Positions 10,947-20,655 of a DNA stretch of 38,864 nt are shown one piece after another. A program made the position numbers and the translations under genes. Below the pieces are notes generated by a model. That model ran no database searches. It was given only the letters and a program-made list of their open reading frames with translations, and was not told the DNA's origin. Each line of letters starts with the position of its first letter. Position 1 is the stretch's first letter. The stretch lies in NCBI GenBank assembly GCA_016709025.1, contig JADJEQ010000032.1, forward strand, positions 1 through 38,864, written 5' to 3'. The stretch comes from Bacteroidales bacterium (GTDB taxonomy: Bacteria; Bacteroidota; Bacteroidia; Bacteroidales; Lentimicrobiaceae).

Positions 10947-10987
10947 TAGACATCAAAGAGGCTCCAAAAGGGGCCCTTTGATGTCTA
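10947..10987 (+). terminator. intrinsic terminator after the PepSY-like gene
   Basis: TAGACATCAAAG...GGC..CC pairs across an AAAA loop with GG.GCC.TTTGATGTCTA, giving a stem of about 18 bp with two mismatches, followed by a T-rich stretch. Confidence 0.8.
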
Positions 10988-11089
10988 TACTATTTATTTA
11001 CGCTTATCATTATTCATTACTATCTTCAAGGGTTGCCGGGGCGAAGGACGAGGGTCGTCAGGCGGGAACGGTACAACTCATTTCTCACT

Positions 11090-11560
11090 TCACCTTCTTC
11101 ACTATTTTTAATAACCACTTCACAATGCATTTTTTTCCTATAAAACCTAACAGGTTAAAAGAAACCTGTTAGGTTTATTTTCATTCAGACTTTCTTTTCA
11201 ATCATACTTTTCACTCTTTGGTCCCTGAGCTCTTGTCGAAGGGCACTTTCACTTTTTTAAAATTCACTTCACCATGAATTTTTCTCACAAAACCTAACAG
11301 GTTAAAAGAAAACCTGTTAGGTTTATTTTCATTTCAAACTCCCCCTTTATTCAATCATGGTTCACTTTTCACTCTTCATTTTTCACTTTTTAATAATCAC
11401 TTCACAATGCTTTTTTCTCATAAAACCTAACAGGTTAAAAGAAAACCTGTTAGGTTTATTTTCATTTCTAACTCCCCCTTTTTTCAATCATACTTCACTT
11501 TTCACTCTTCACTCTCTTCACTTTTTTCACTCACTACTCACTACACAACTCACTACTCAT
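11090..11560. repeat. low-complexity field with three hairpin repeats
   Basis: About 470 bp made of 'cttcacttttcactcttc' runs with three near-identical units spaced 147 and 133 bp apart. Each unit carries the inverted repeat AAACCTAACAGGTT, a 6-7 base loop, and AACCTGTTAGGTTT (11143-11176, 11290-11324, 11422-11456), followed by TATTTTCATT. The hairpins could act as bidirectional terminators between the plus-strand PepSY-like gene and the minus-strand guaC. At 11221-11246 there is also one copy of the dispersed 'CCTGAGC...GTCGAAGGG' element. No protein is encoded. Confidence 0.85.
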
Positions 11561-11611
11561 CTCTAGGTCACTAAGTCTCTTCGTCTCTATGTCTCTTTAC
11601 TTTCTTCACTT

Positions 11612-12649
11612 TTATTCGGAATAAACCCGGTTCTCCTGCTCATCAACCCTGATAAATGTTGTCCGTTTTGTCAGTTCTTTGAGTTGTGACGCACCAACAT
11701 AAGTGCAGGTGCTGCGAATACCGCCCAGGATATCAAGGACCGTGTTTTCAACATTACCTCTGTAAGGAACTTCAACTGTTTTACCTTCGCTGGCGCGGTA
11801 ATCGGCAACCCCGCCCACATGCTTTTCCATGGCAGTTGCTGAACTCATCCCATAGAACAGTTTCACTTTCGTCCCGTCCTTTTCAATCAGGTCGCCACCG
11901 CTTTCGTCGTGACCGGCGAGCATCGCCTAACATCACAAAATCGGCGCTGGCCCCGAATGCCTTGGCCACATCGCCCGGGGTGGTGCAACCTCCGTCGCTG
12001 ATGATCTGTCCACCCAATCCATGTGCTGCATCGGCGCATTCTATGATGGCTGAAAGCTGCGGATAACCGACACCCGTTTTTACCCGTGTGGTACAAACCG
12101 ATCCCGGCCCTATGCCCACTTTAATGATATCAGCCCCGGCCAACAGCAATTCTTCCACCATTTCGCCGGTCACCACATTGCCTGCTATAATTACCTTATC
12201 GTGAAACTTTTTACGGGTTTGTTTGACAAATGCCACAAAATGCTCGGCATATCCATTGGCGACATCAATGCAAATAAACCTGAGCTGGGGGTTGGCAGTG
12301 ATAACAGCATTCAGCTTTCAAAATCCCTGGATCCGATACCGGTGCTGACTGCTATAAAGTCCTCGATCCCTTTCGGAGAACGGGCCATAAAACTGCTCCA
12401 CTCATTGAGTGTGTAGTGTTTGTGAATTGCAGTAAAAAGTTTCATTTTATGCAGGGCCAGCGCCATTTCAAAAGTGCCGACTGTATCCATATTGGCGGCC
12501 ATAACCGGAATACCGGCCCATTCCGTTTTGGTATGCATCATTTTGAAGGTACGTTCCAGCTTTACCTGAGCCCTGCTCTTCAGGGTGGATCGTTTTGGCC
12601 TGAACATTACATCCTTAAATCCCAGTTTGATTTCGTATTCAATTCTCAT
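11612..12649 (-). CDS. guaC: GMP reductase
   Basis: GMP reductase converts GMP to IMP with NADPH, a purine salvage step. The start at 12649 gives MRIEYEIKLGFKDVMFRPKR. Later motifs are AGIPVMAANMDTVGTF, HKHYT, FVKQTRKKFHDKVIIAGNVV, ADIIKVGIGPGSVCTTRVKT (with the catalytic Cys), GVGYPQLSA, ISDGGCTTPGDVAKAF, and the C-terminal SSATAMEKHVGGVADYR. The length (about 345 codons) matches the 347-residue E. coli enzyme. The flap and GVADYR region distinguish it from IMP dehydrogenase, and there is no CBS domain. Two single-base shifts, near 12308 and near 11925, split the frame. It is a one-gene unit with its own promoter. Confidence 0.93.
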
Positions 12650-12673
12650 TTTTTCTATGATTTTTTTAGAAAG

Positions 12674-12703
12674 TAAAGGTAAAAGAAACCCGCCGGATTT
12701 CAA
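12674..12703 (-). promoter_or_regulatory. probable guaC promoter
   Basis: On the minus strand TTG (12703-12701) is followed after 19 bp by TACCTTTA (12681-12674), close to the Bacteroidota -33/-7 pattern and about 25 bp ahead of the start codon. Confidence 0.5.
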
Positions 12704-12844
12704 TTATTGTTGTCAGTAAATCATTTCACTGGTTTCATTTTATTGGTTCTCCACATACCCGGCGTTAAGTCAAAATGTTTTATCCCCGTACTTACTGGTT
12801 GATCCGTTTCAATCATTTGCCAGTGGGTATTGTTATACTGACAA

Positions 12845-12871
12845 TAAAAATCCCGCCGTTTTCACGGCGGG
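12845..12871 (-). terminator. intrinsic terminator after the small membrane protein gene
   Basis: CCCGCCGT pairs with ACGGCGGG around a four-base loop at 12852-12871. On the minus strand it is followed by ATTTTTATTG. It lies about 100 bp past the stop of the 12969-13130 gene and before the guaC promoter. Confidence 0.85.
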
Positions 12872-12968
12872 ACAAACTACTCAACACTAACCCCGATGAC
12901 CAAAACCCGCATTACAATGCCAGATATTTGTTGTTGAGTATTGTATGAGCCAGCCTTTTCAGGTCAGA

Positions 12969-13130
12969 TCAATATCTGAGATTTACTTTAATTGGCATAA
13001 ATACCAGCAGAATGCAAATCATTGCAATTGCGATAAGTACAAAACCGATCGCATAAACCCCTATTGCGCAAAATCCTATTGCCCATAATATAATCAAAAC
13101 AATGGTAGCACCATATACCTGGTTGCTCAT
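12969..13130 (-). CDS. 53-residue two-helix membrane protein (DUF5670/lmo0937-like)
   Basis: The frame starts at 13130 with MSNQVYGATIVLIILWAIGF and continues as a second hydrophobic stretch FVLIAIAMICILLVF before a short basic tail. It was not in the supplied long-ORF size range. The two-helix layout of about 50 residues is that of the small lmo0937/DUF5670 membrane proteins often found beside stress genes; I suggest that family from layout only. Upstream, a 230-base leader separates it from motif A, and a strong terminator follows, so it forms its own unit. The intact frame argues it is real. Confidence 0.72.
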   Translation of the reverse strand: MSNQVYGATIVLIILWAIGFCAIGVYAIGFVLIAIAMICILLVFMPIKVNLRY

Positions 13131-13360
13131 TTTAGCGGGGTTTTAAAATCATTTGTTGAAGGCCAGGCCAATCGCATTTCCTGGTTTAGCATTTCGGAAA
13201 CCCGGGAACCATTGTTATTAACCGGAAAAGTGGTTATTCCAGGCGGGAAGTATATTCCTGACCCGCTTCATTGCAGGATCTCCAGATTCCCGGAGGTAAA
13301 TTCACTGCTTTAAACAGTCTTTACACGAATAGCAAAATTAGTTTTTAAGAACAGAAAATA

Positions 13361-13401
13361 CGTTACATAATTCAGGGGCAATATTACATTATTCACACAT
13401 T
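13361..13401 (-). promoter_or_regulatory. shared stress-regulon motif, site A
   Basis: The plus strand shows TTACATAATT at 13363 and TTACATTATT 21 bp later, running into ATTCACACATT (13391-13401). It lies 233 bp ahead of the 53-residue membrane protein gene. Spacing is identical to the other six sites. Confidence 0.75.
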
Positions 13402-13527
13402 TAGACGGATGCCGGTTCTTACCATATTTTCCTGGTGGAGAACATCACCAGCCTCCCGGCAAACATCGTTACCGGTTGAAATTTGTAAAGCATGTAATTG
13501 GATTCCTATTTATTGAACCCGGGAGAA

Positions 13528-14144
13528 TCATCCTATATTAAATGCCAGTTTAATTCCTTCTATAAGCATATTTGCCCCGAGCACACCTAAAATCAGTCCC
13601 ATAATTTTGCCGATAATCACGAAATTCTTTTGTCCTACAAATTTAATCACATATTTACTGTAGATAAAAGCCAGGTATGTGAGCAGAATAATCAGGGCAA
13701 AGATCAGGATGGTGACCAATACATGGAGAATGGTGACATCAACCACGAAATTCATGGCTGTAACAATGGTTCCGGGACCGGCCAAAACGGGAATAGCCAG
13801 GGGAGAAATGGCGATGCCATCGTCAAATATCACTTTTCATTCTGTGTGTATGCTTGATTTCTTTGACCGAAGCATTTCAAATCCGATGAAAAAGATCAGG
13901 ATTCCGCAAAAACTTTAAATGCAGGAATGGTTAAGCCGAAAATCTCAAATATATATTTGCCAACCAGAATAAACGCTGTAACGATGATAAAGGCGACAAC
14001 ATTTGCCGTTTTAGCAATTTGTTTTTTCCCTTTTTCATCAATCCCTTCTGTTAGCTTTACAAAAATCGGAATATTGACCAGGGGGTTCATGATGGCAAAG
14101 AATGCCATAAAAACGGTGATTGGGAATGTCCAGAAATTTTCCAT
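13528..14144 (-). CDS. marC: MarC family integral membrane protein
   Basis: The first frame reads MENFWTFPITVFMAFFAIMN with PLVNIPIFVKLTEG, a typical MarC (UPF0056) start. After one frameshift near 13890-13840 the second half reads DDGIAISPLAIPVLAGPGTI followed by four hydrophobic segments and the end LEGIKLAFNIG-like sequence (seen as LIEGIKLAFNIG). About 205 residues and six TM helices match the family. The substrate is unknown; MarC was first linked to, then separated from, multiple antibiotic resistance. It is the last gene of the uspA-cbpA-cbpM-marC run, 24 bp after cbpM. Confidence 0.9.
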
Positions 14145-14168
14145 TTCAGGCGTTTGACTCGTAAAAGC

Positions 14169-14444
14169 TCAACCGGTTCCTGAGGAGTTTATTTCATCCT
14201 GCTGACTGTTTATCCTCTCCAGCAAATGGCTGATGGTCTCAATGCCTTCAAGGTTTATATCCAGATCATAATAGAATCGGATAAATTTTTCCAGTCGGCA
14301 GAGTTGATCTGCCTCGATGTAGCCTGACTCCCTGTTGTCGGAAATCCGGATCAATCCGGTTTGATGCAATGACCTGACAAATGAAAGTTCAATGTTGTGG
14401 CTGATGCAGAAATCGCTTAAAGCGATCAGATATTCCGTTTGCAT
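14169..14444 (-). CDS. cbpM: chaperone modulator CbpM
   Basis: A 91-residue intact frame, MQTEYLIALSDFCISHNIEL at the start, with the MerR-like helical segment FVRSLHQTGLIRI and LEKFIRFYYDLDINLEGIET near the end. This is the standard length and pattern for CbpM, which binds the J domain of CbpA and blocks its work with DnaK. It begins 12 bp after the cbpA stop, the usual cbpA-cbpM arrangement. Confidence 0.92.
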   Translation of the reverse strand: MQTEYLIALSDFCISHNIELSFVRSLHQTGLIRISDNRESGYIEADQLCRLEKFIRFYYDLDINLEGIETISHLLERINSQQDEINSSGTG

Positions 14445-14456
14445 ATCAGTAATGAT

Positions 14457-15336
14457 TTATGTGTTGGATAGCTCCATAAACAGACCTTCTGCTTCTCGGT
14501 CAGGTTTTTGGGGATGCTGATAACCCAGGTTACATAGAGATCGCCGGATTGCCCTTCTTTCCGGTAAACCGGAAATCCCTGTCCTTTAAGCTTAACCTTA
14601 CTTCCATTTTGCGTTCAGGAGGTACTTTAAGCTTTACCTGGCCATTCAAAGTAGTGAGGGTAATTTCACCTCCCAGCACCGCAGTATAAATTCAGTTCCG
14701 CAGTCATGTACAAATTGTCGCCGAGTCGCCTGATATCGGGTGATTGGCAATTGAAAACCGGATATACAGGTCACCATTGGGGCCGCCATTGACGCCCTGC
14801 CCCCGTGCCCGGCAATTTTGATTGTCTGGCGTTTTCAATCCCGGCAGGAATCGTTATTCTTATCTTCTGCCCGTTGACCGTTAAAGTTTGTTTGTGGGTT
14901 TTAAACGCATCCAGAAGTCCGAGTTGTAGTTCTGCATTGAAGTCTTCGCCCCGGTATTTTACCTGCCTGCTTCTGCCTGCACCTGAAGATCCCCGAACAT
15001 TGCTTCGAAAAAATCAGAAAAAATCATCGTCTGACCGGCTCCTGAAAACCTTTGTCCACGAGGGTCGGATGATTGCTGACGGTATTGTTTGGCTTTATCA
15101 AACTCATCCGCGTGCTGCCAGTCCTTTCCATACTCATCGTACTTTTTTCGTTTCTCCGGATCACTCAACACCTCATTGGCTTCGTTGATCTGCTGAAAAT
15201 TCCTTTTCGCATCCTTATTGTTGGGATTTAAGTCTGGATGGTATTTACGGGCAAGTTTGCGGTAGGCAGTTTTGACGTCCTTTTGAACGGCCGTTTTGTC
15301 GATTCCGAGAATTTTATAATAATCAACAAATTCCAT
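14457..15336 (-). CDS. cbpA: curved-DNA-binding/DnaJ-class co-chaperone CbpA
   Basis: The J domain is intact at residues 1-75: MEFVDYYKILGIDKTAVQKD, then AYRKLARKYHPDLNP with the HPD that activates DnaK, and SDPEKRKKYDEYGKDW. The frame then breaks several times. Pieces of the two C-terminal beta domains follow: LTVNGQKIRITIPAGIENAR, KLPGTG-like, NLYMTAELN, and near the end GDLYVTWVISIPKNLTEKQK, with the last residues ELSNT before the stop at 14457. No zinc-finger Cys repeats are visible, so it is CbpA-type rather than DnaJ. It lies 136 bp after uspA and 12 bp before cbpM. Confidence 0.9.
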
Positions 15337-15472
15337 TTGTTACTCAGCTTTCTTTTGATCAGTCAGAGGAGAAGTCGGTCAGGCCTTTCTTCGGCAAGAA
15401 CCATCATGCGGCCAAAAAAATGGCTCACCCATTAGAATTTTATCTGATTAACCTTGCATGATTTATGCCGGT

Positions 15473-15939
15473 TTTCTGACCGGGATGACAAAAACAGGCA
15501 AAGTTGAATGCTGCAGAACTTCCATGGCTACACTGCCCATGACGATATTCTCAAGCCATTTACGGCTGTGGGAGCCCATCACAATGACATCGGCATGCAA
15601 TGATTTTGCTGTATTAACAATAGTTACAGCCATTTCACCATCCTCAATGCGGGTGGTAATTGACTCATCGCCCAGGTGTTTCCTGATTTTTCAAGAAATT
15701 GATTTGCAGCATTCTTCACCTCATCAATGTTGTCAAATTGCGGAACCAGTCCCATGTAATCGCCAAACCCGGTTATCGGGGAGAATTCGGCCAAGAGTAG
15801 AACACAGGATCGGCAATGATGTAAGCAAAACAACCTCCGCATTCATGGCTTTGGCCATGGAAAACCGCTTTCTCCACCTTATTGGCCGAAGGGTCATAAT
15901 CAAGCGCGATCAGCACTTTTCGATCTTTTTAGTTTTCAT
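15473..15939 (-). CDS. universal stress protein, UspA family, frameshifted
   Basis: The start at 15939 gives MKTKKIEKVLIALDYDPSAN, a typical Usp first strand. The end reads HADVIVMGSHSRKWLENIVM followed by GSVAMEVLQHSTLPVFVIPV, which is the ATP-binding G-x2-G-x9-G(S/T)-like loop region and last strand of the fold. The length of about 155 residues is standard. Two or three indels lie between 15640 and 15860. It leads the uspA-cbpA-cbpM-marC run and is preceded by a leader of about 410 bases starting at motif site G. Confidence 0.88.
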
Positions 15940-16354
15940 TGTAGATTATTTTTATTTACCTGACATCAGGTTTCAAACTTTGGATATGGTTATTTCAACC
16001 GACAAATTTTTATTGATCAGGGGTCTTTCAACCCGGATAACCGGATTCGCTGAATCTCCGGCTTACAAATTCTTAACCCGTTTAAAATGAAACCCTCAAC
16101 GCCCCACCGAGTCAATTATTCTGATGAAAAAACCAGATTCCAGGTGCACTCCGTTCTTAAATTCTGCTTTTTTTTATACTAAAGGGTTAACTGGCTAACG
16201 GGTTACAGGCTCGTGTACCTTTTCGTTGGTCATGGAAGGAAGATTGGGAAATATCCATGTCCCTGATACCGTTGTGCCAATCTGACAAACCGGAAAAGAC
16301 TCTGTAAAACAAATTTTCATCCTTAACAAAGATTGATCATTTTACAGAGGAATT
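15940..16354 (-). other. long untranslated leader of the uspA unit
   Basis: There is no convincing ORF between motif G and uspA. The region contains a perfect 10-bp inverted repeat, CTCTGTAAAA and TTTTACAGAG, at 16300-16349. It would form right at the 5' end of a transcript started from site G. The hairpin could protect the messenger, or could terminate the operon that ends at 16447; on the minus strand it is followed by TCTTTTCC. Confidence 0.45.
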
Positions 16355-16395
16355 TGTTATACAATTAATCCTGATATTTACATATTTCACACCTT
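16355..16395 (-). promoter_or_regulatory. shared stress-regulon motif, site G
   Basis: The plus strand shows TTATACAATT at 16357, TTACATATTT 21 bp later, and TTTCACACCTT (16385-16395). It is a weaker match with identical spacing, placed between the end of the phenolic-lipid gene set and uspA. Confidence 0.55.
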
Positions 16396-16446
16396 TGAAA
16401 TATGATACCATATAACTATTCAGCCTGATTTTAAGCCTGTAAGGAA

Positions 16447-17239
16447 TTAAATCGTAGAACTTAATTTTGGATAACCGGTTAAATAAGTAACATTCAAACC
16501 AAACCGACTCTTTATTCTGCCGGCTTTCCATACGTATGTTTTCGTCATCAACTTCAAGGGCCATTTTAAAAGTTCTTTGGGTCTGTATAACCGGATAATG
16601 GAAACTATTCCATCCCAAACGGTGCAAAAAGGATAACAGGAATAAGATATGTAAAAATCAATCTTGAGAGTCTGAATGGTTTGAAGAACGGAGTAAAAAG
16701 GAAAAATATAATCGGGTGCATAATGATAATGGCGAAGACAGCGAAAAATATGTTTATCACCTCCATCAAAATTCCGATGCCAGCTTTGGCATTCACTGCA
16801 TCTCTCAGAACCGTTTTGCATAGTTTTATCGAAGTGATGAAAGCCTGAGAAAATTGTCCTGAAGCCAATCAGGGCCTCAGGAACATTGGCTGCATCGACT
16901 GATGTTTCAGAAAACGAAATATTGCCGTTCGTTTTGCAGATATGAATTCATAAGCGCTGCTGTTCGGATATTTATCTGTTAAGGTAATTTTTTACGTGTT
17001 TCCCCATTTGCCTGGCCAGATTCTCATGTATTGCTCAATGGCTCCTCCTCCACCTGAGCACAAATCAATAATATTGTGGGCATTGGTCCGGTCTAATCCC
17101 TCTATGATTAATGGAGTAACAGGCCTTAAAAATCAAGGGCAGTGATCAGGTATCGCAAATAATCCGTCATGCTTTCTCTGATACCAGCCGGGAACCAGGA
17201 AAGATCTTCAAATTCAAAAATATAATCCCGTATTTTCAT
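16447..17239 (-). CDS. SAM-dependent methyltransferase with membrane-anchoring helices, frameshifted
   Basis: The start at 17239 gives MKIRDYIFEFEDLSWFPAGI and DYLRYLITALDF. The SAM-binding loop NIIDLCSGGGGAIEQ follows near 17060, then KTVLRDAVNAKAGIGI and a pair of hydrophobic segments FAVFAIIIMHPIIFFLF and FRLSRLIFTYLIPVI. The end is GLNVTYLTGYPKLSST. The hydrophobic pair lies after the Rossmann part, so the enzyme is probably held at the membrane. The ATG overlaps the stop of the monooxygenase gene by 4 bp. It is the last gene of the polyketide set and a candidate O- or C-methylase for a lipid product. Three or four indels break it. Confidence 0.75.
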
Positions 17240-18835
17240 GGTTGCGAATCTGATGGTTGTACGAGAAAACGCTTCAAATAACTGATCAGTTGACTTGTAT
17301 TCAGGGTAGCTGATCTAAACGCTATATACATATCCGGCCGGACAAGGAAGAATCCTGTATTTTTTATGCCTAAAATCCTGTAAACAATTTTGGTGTCAGG
17401 CACAGGCAATATTGTTTCAACCGCCAGATGATATCTGGTTGCCAGGCTTTTGAATTCAAGTGGAAGTGCTTCGGCCATAACAAGGAGACTGAAACGATTG
17501 TTGTTCAGCATTTCAAAGGTATTTGTCATTCTTCCATGGTATGTAAATTCAATTGGAGGAAACCTGTCGCCCGGCCTGGGAGCCCCCGATGAAAATTTTC
17601 CTGCCAAGCCTTTTCCGACAATATACTATTCCGGTAATTGACGCAATCTGAGAAATAGATTTAAAAACATTTGCCGGAAAATTTTCTTTTTCCCCACCCA
17701 TGAAAATACATGACTTAAAAGCGTCTGCATCATGGATGACCTCAGGAACCTGGCCCCTGCGTTTTCATTCGTAACCACCTGGAAGACTGCATCGGCATAC
17801 CTTGCAAAATGCCTGGAAATGCCGGAGCGTTCGGCTGTATATGTTTGCAGCAGCTCTGATTTTGCCCGTTCCCGGATGACAAAAGCCAATTTCCAGGCCA
17901 GATTGTAAGCATCCTGCAGGCCTGTGTTCATCCCCTGCGCCCCCACCGGAGTATTCACATGGGCAGCATCACCGGCCAGAAAAATATTCCCGGCCTGAAA
18001 GGCGTTGGCTAACTTTTGTTGCGAACGGGAGACTGAGAACCATTCAGCATCTTCAGGTACAAAATTCACCTTTAACCCGGACTGAAAATTCTTTTCGATT
18101 TCTTTAAAGGTTCCGGATTCCATGGCAACATTTGTGCAAGGGAATGCACCATCTATCCTCCAGCGTGAACCCTGCAACGGAAAGAATCCTGCAATTAAAT
18201 CATTGGTAAATGAAAAGCTTATCTCACCGGGAGGTATATCGGTTTTAGCCTTACAATCCATGATAAATATTGGTTTCGGATAGGTGAATCCTTCGAATGA
18301 GATCTTCAGGAAATCCCTGACCGAACTTCTGACACCATCCGCAGCAACGACATATTGCGAAAAGATTTGCTTTTCTGACCCATCCGGCAAAATTACAAGA
18401 GTGGTAACGCCTTTCTTTCGCGAACCATGCTTATAAAACACTCCTCTTTCTACATTAAATCCGCGCTCATTGATAAATTTCAACAATAGGTTCACGGTTT
18501 TTGACTGCTCAAGCATCAACATAAAAGGATAAGGTGATAATTTTCCACCAATGTCGCCAATCGAAGTGATGGCGTTTTTCTTTCCTTTAGAGATTAAGTT
18601 TATCTTATCAGCGATGATGCCTTCCACGATGGCTTCAGAGGCAATTCCCATTTGTCCGAAGATTTCGAGGGTCCGCGCCTGTATAATCAGCGCGCCGGAA
18701 TTTGTTGAAACTGTTTCCTTTTTATCAATTATGCGAAAAAGAAATCCCGTGGTTGGCCAACTGGCAAGCCATCATCAAACCGACAGGACCGGCTCCGACT
18801 ATAAGCACTTCTGTTTTATCAGAAAATGGGCCCAT
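17236..18835 (-). CDS. FAD-dependent aromatic monooxygenase (PheA/MhpA class) with in-frame TAG
   Basis: The start at 18835 gives MGPFSDKTEVLIVGAGPVGL, the GxGxxG dinucleotide fold. Later are VVAADGVRSSVRDFL (the DG motif) and NIFLAGDAAHVNTPVGAQGM, the second FAD motif. The C-terminal part (17236-17607) is the thioredoxin-like tail of this class, beginning KFSSGAPRPGDRFPPIEF. The two halves are in the same frame but separated by a TAG at 17626-17628, so full length needs one base change. A single frameshift lies near 18741. It overlaps the methyltransferase genes on both sides (17 and 4 bp). It likely hydroxylates the aromatic ring of the polyketide, as SrsC-type flavoproteins do; this is inferred from context. 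Confidence 0.87.
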
Positions 18836-19547
18836 TATACTCAGTTTTTCCAACAATTAAATACCGGAAGAGCCATTTTTTCCGGATGGTGTATTGGGTT
18901 ATACCCACTTTGGCAAATAACTTTTCAATCTCACCCGGCCTGAACCCGCGAAGCACAGAAACAGGCCCGTCATTCTTCGATAATTCAGTGCCATTCAATA
19001 ACCGTGTAAAAAACCATGCACTGTAATATGCCAGCCACTGCCTTTGCAAATCGTTGATGACAAAACCTGTTACAACATTTTTCCTTAAACAGGTAAATAA
19101 ACGGGTTTAGTTTCATCATCGGTCAGATGATGACAAAACAAAGAACAGTGAACTACATCAATGGGTCGGTTTTCATTCAGATACTCCTGGTAATCTGCGG
19201 CGATTCCGGTGATTTCGGGATACCCGGCGCAATGATCCTTTAAATAACCGATTACATCCGGATTCCTGTCAACACCGGTTAACTTTACGTTGTAATTGTT
19301 TGACCTCGCCCAATCAGCCATTACTTTTAAAGCATCTCCACTGCCACACCCCAGGTCAGCAATATGGTATGTTTTATGGGGTCGGTAACCAATTGCTTAA
19401 TTCCGGTTTAATGAAATAGCATGACCGCCCGTTGTTCGGTTCAGGATATCCAGTTCTCTCAGGTTTTTGAACAACAAACCTGCAGGTATATCTGCTTCAT
19501 CAAGCAAATTCCTTTTCAACCGACCGATGTGTGAATTTATCCGGCAT
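18819..19547 (-). CDS. SAM-dependent methyltransferase of the type III PKS cluster, frameshifted
   Basis: MPDKFTHRS starts at 19547, overlapping the end of the PKS gene by 11 bp. Next come LLFKNLRELDILNRTTGGHA, the SAM motif HIADLGCGSGDALKVMADWA, GVDRNPDVIGYL (acidic residue after strand 2), and DVVHCSLFCHHLTDDE. The end is FAKVGITQYTIRKKWLFRYL, with the stop at 18819 inside the start of the monooxygenase gene. The fold and the length of about 240 residues fit UbiE/type-11/12 methyltransferases. Two or three indels occur. It probably methylates the phenol made by the neighbouring synthase. Confidence 0.85.
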
Positions 19548-20627
19548 AGGTAAAAGGGCTGTTTCAATACTTATGCCGGGCCAAAACCAATGGAGAATAT
19601 TTTTCCTCCGGCCGGAGTCCTGATTCAAGCATCTCGTTCAACACAAATAAAATGGTGGGTGATGACATATTGCCATACCTGGAAAGTACTTTATAAGAAT
19701 ACTGCAGGTCTGACTCATTCAGGGGTATGCGCTTCTTTACAGCATCCAGTATTGATTTCCCACCCGGGAGGATGGCCCATTTATCGACCGAAGAAGGATC
19801 GATTTCAGTTTTTTCCTGCTTTTTGCAGAATCTCCATCACTTCATCACTGATAAATGCAGGATTCCGGCATCAAGTACCATTTCAAAATTGACCGGTGTG
19901 ATGTTCCAACCCATTAAATCCTTTCCATTGCTGAGCAGCAGTGAATAAAATCCGTTTAATGTTAAGCCGCTTTGACGGTTTCCACCGCTGCTTCGTCAGA
20001 AACCACAACGACTGCAGCAGCCCCATCCCCAAAAATTGTATTCGACAACAGGTTATCATGATTGTCTTTTGGTTGAAAGTGAATGGTACACAACTCTACA
20101 CAAACAACCATGACCCGTGCATTTTTATCGGTACGGGCAATCATGTCAGCGATCTTCAGTGCCGGAAAAGCAGCATTGCAACCCATATAATTGATGGATG
20201 TGGTAAAAATATCGCCGGGCAATCCAAGTTGTTCCATAATATCTCACCCAGTCCGGGTGCATAGATACCGGTGCATGAAACTGTGATTAAATGGGTAATT
20301 CCAAATTCTGAAACAGTAGTTTTCAAATTTCCGACTGAATGCCGAATGGCTTCAACGGCAAGTGAGGCAGCATTTTCTTGTATATGTCTATCCGTTTTTC
20401 AACATCAGGCAATGGTTGGTCCGGACTAAAAAAGTTATGTTCGAATCACCGTTATTAAAGTCAGGAACCACCGAATAACGCGTATCAATTCCACTGTTGT
20501 GAAACAAGATGTTCAACTTGCGCGAGGCAATTTTATTTTGGTAAGCTGCATGCATAAATCCAAGTATCACACTTTGTGGTGTAGCATATTCAGGTACTGC
20601 AGTTCCTATTGAAATTATTCTGCTCAT
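19537..20627 (-). CDS. type III polyketide synthase (chalcone/stilbene synthase family)
   Basis: The start at 20627 gives MSRIISIGTAVPEYATPQSV. The nucleophile region NYMGCNAAFPALKIADMIAR holds the catalytic Cys. DNLLSNTIFGDGAAAVVV and then LQYSYKVLSRYGNMSSPTIL (catalytic Asn) follow the family order. The segment that should carry the catalytic His reads KWAILPGGKSILD, with Leu where WAIHPGG is expected (CTC codon near 19762). Length (about 360 residues) is normal. Homologues with fatty-acyl starters make alkylresorcinols or alkylpyrones. The gene is 28 bp after the UbiA gene and overlaps the methyltransferase gene. Several indels are present. Confidence 0.9.
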
Positions 20628-20655
20628 CGCTAAAACCAGAAGAAATGATTATTCA

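Noticed and set aside
12845..12871. CCCGCCGT hairpin as a riboswitch or attenuator of guaC
   Set aside because: It lies upstream of the guaC promoter and has a U-tract on the minus strand after the small membrane gene, so it is that gene's terminator.
14805..15188. Plus-strand 127-residue frame opposite cbpA
   Set aside because: It is the shadow of cbpA, whose J domain is unmistakable on the other strand.
15458..16090. Plus-strand 210-residue frame
   Set aside because: Antisense to UspA, without any motif; the minus strand carries the Usp fold residues.
16337..16868. Three separate short minus-strand genes with hydrophobic parts
   Set aside because: They are overlapping frames of one frameshifted methyltransferase that joins in order to the SAM-binding part upstream.
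19525..19545. A TGTGTGAAT stretch matching part of the shared motif
   Set aside because: It lies inside the coding overlap of the PKS and methyltransferase genes, and the rest of the motif at the fixed spacing is missing.
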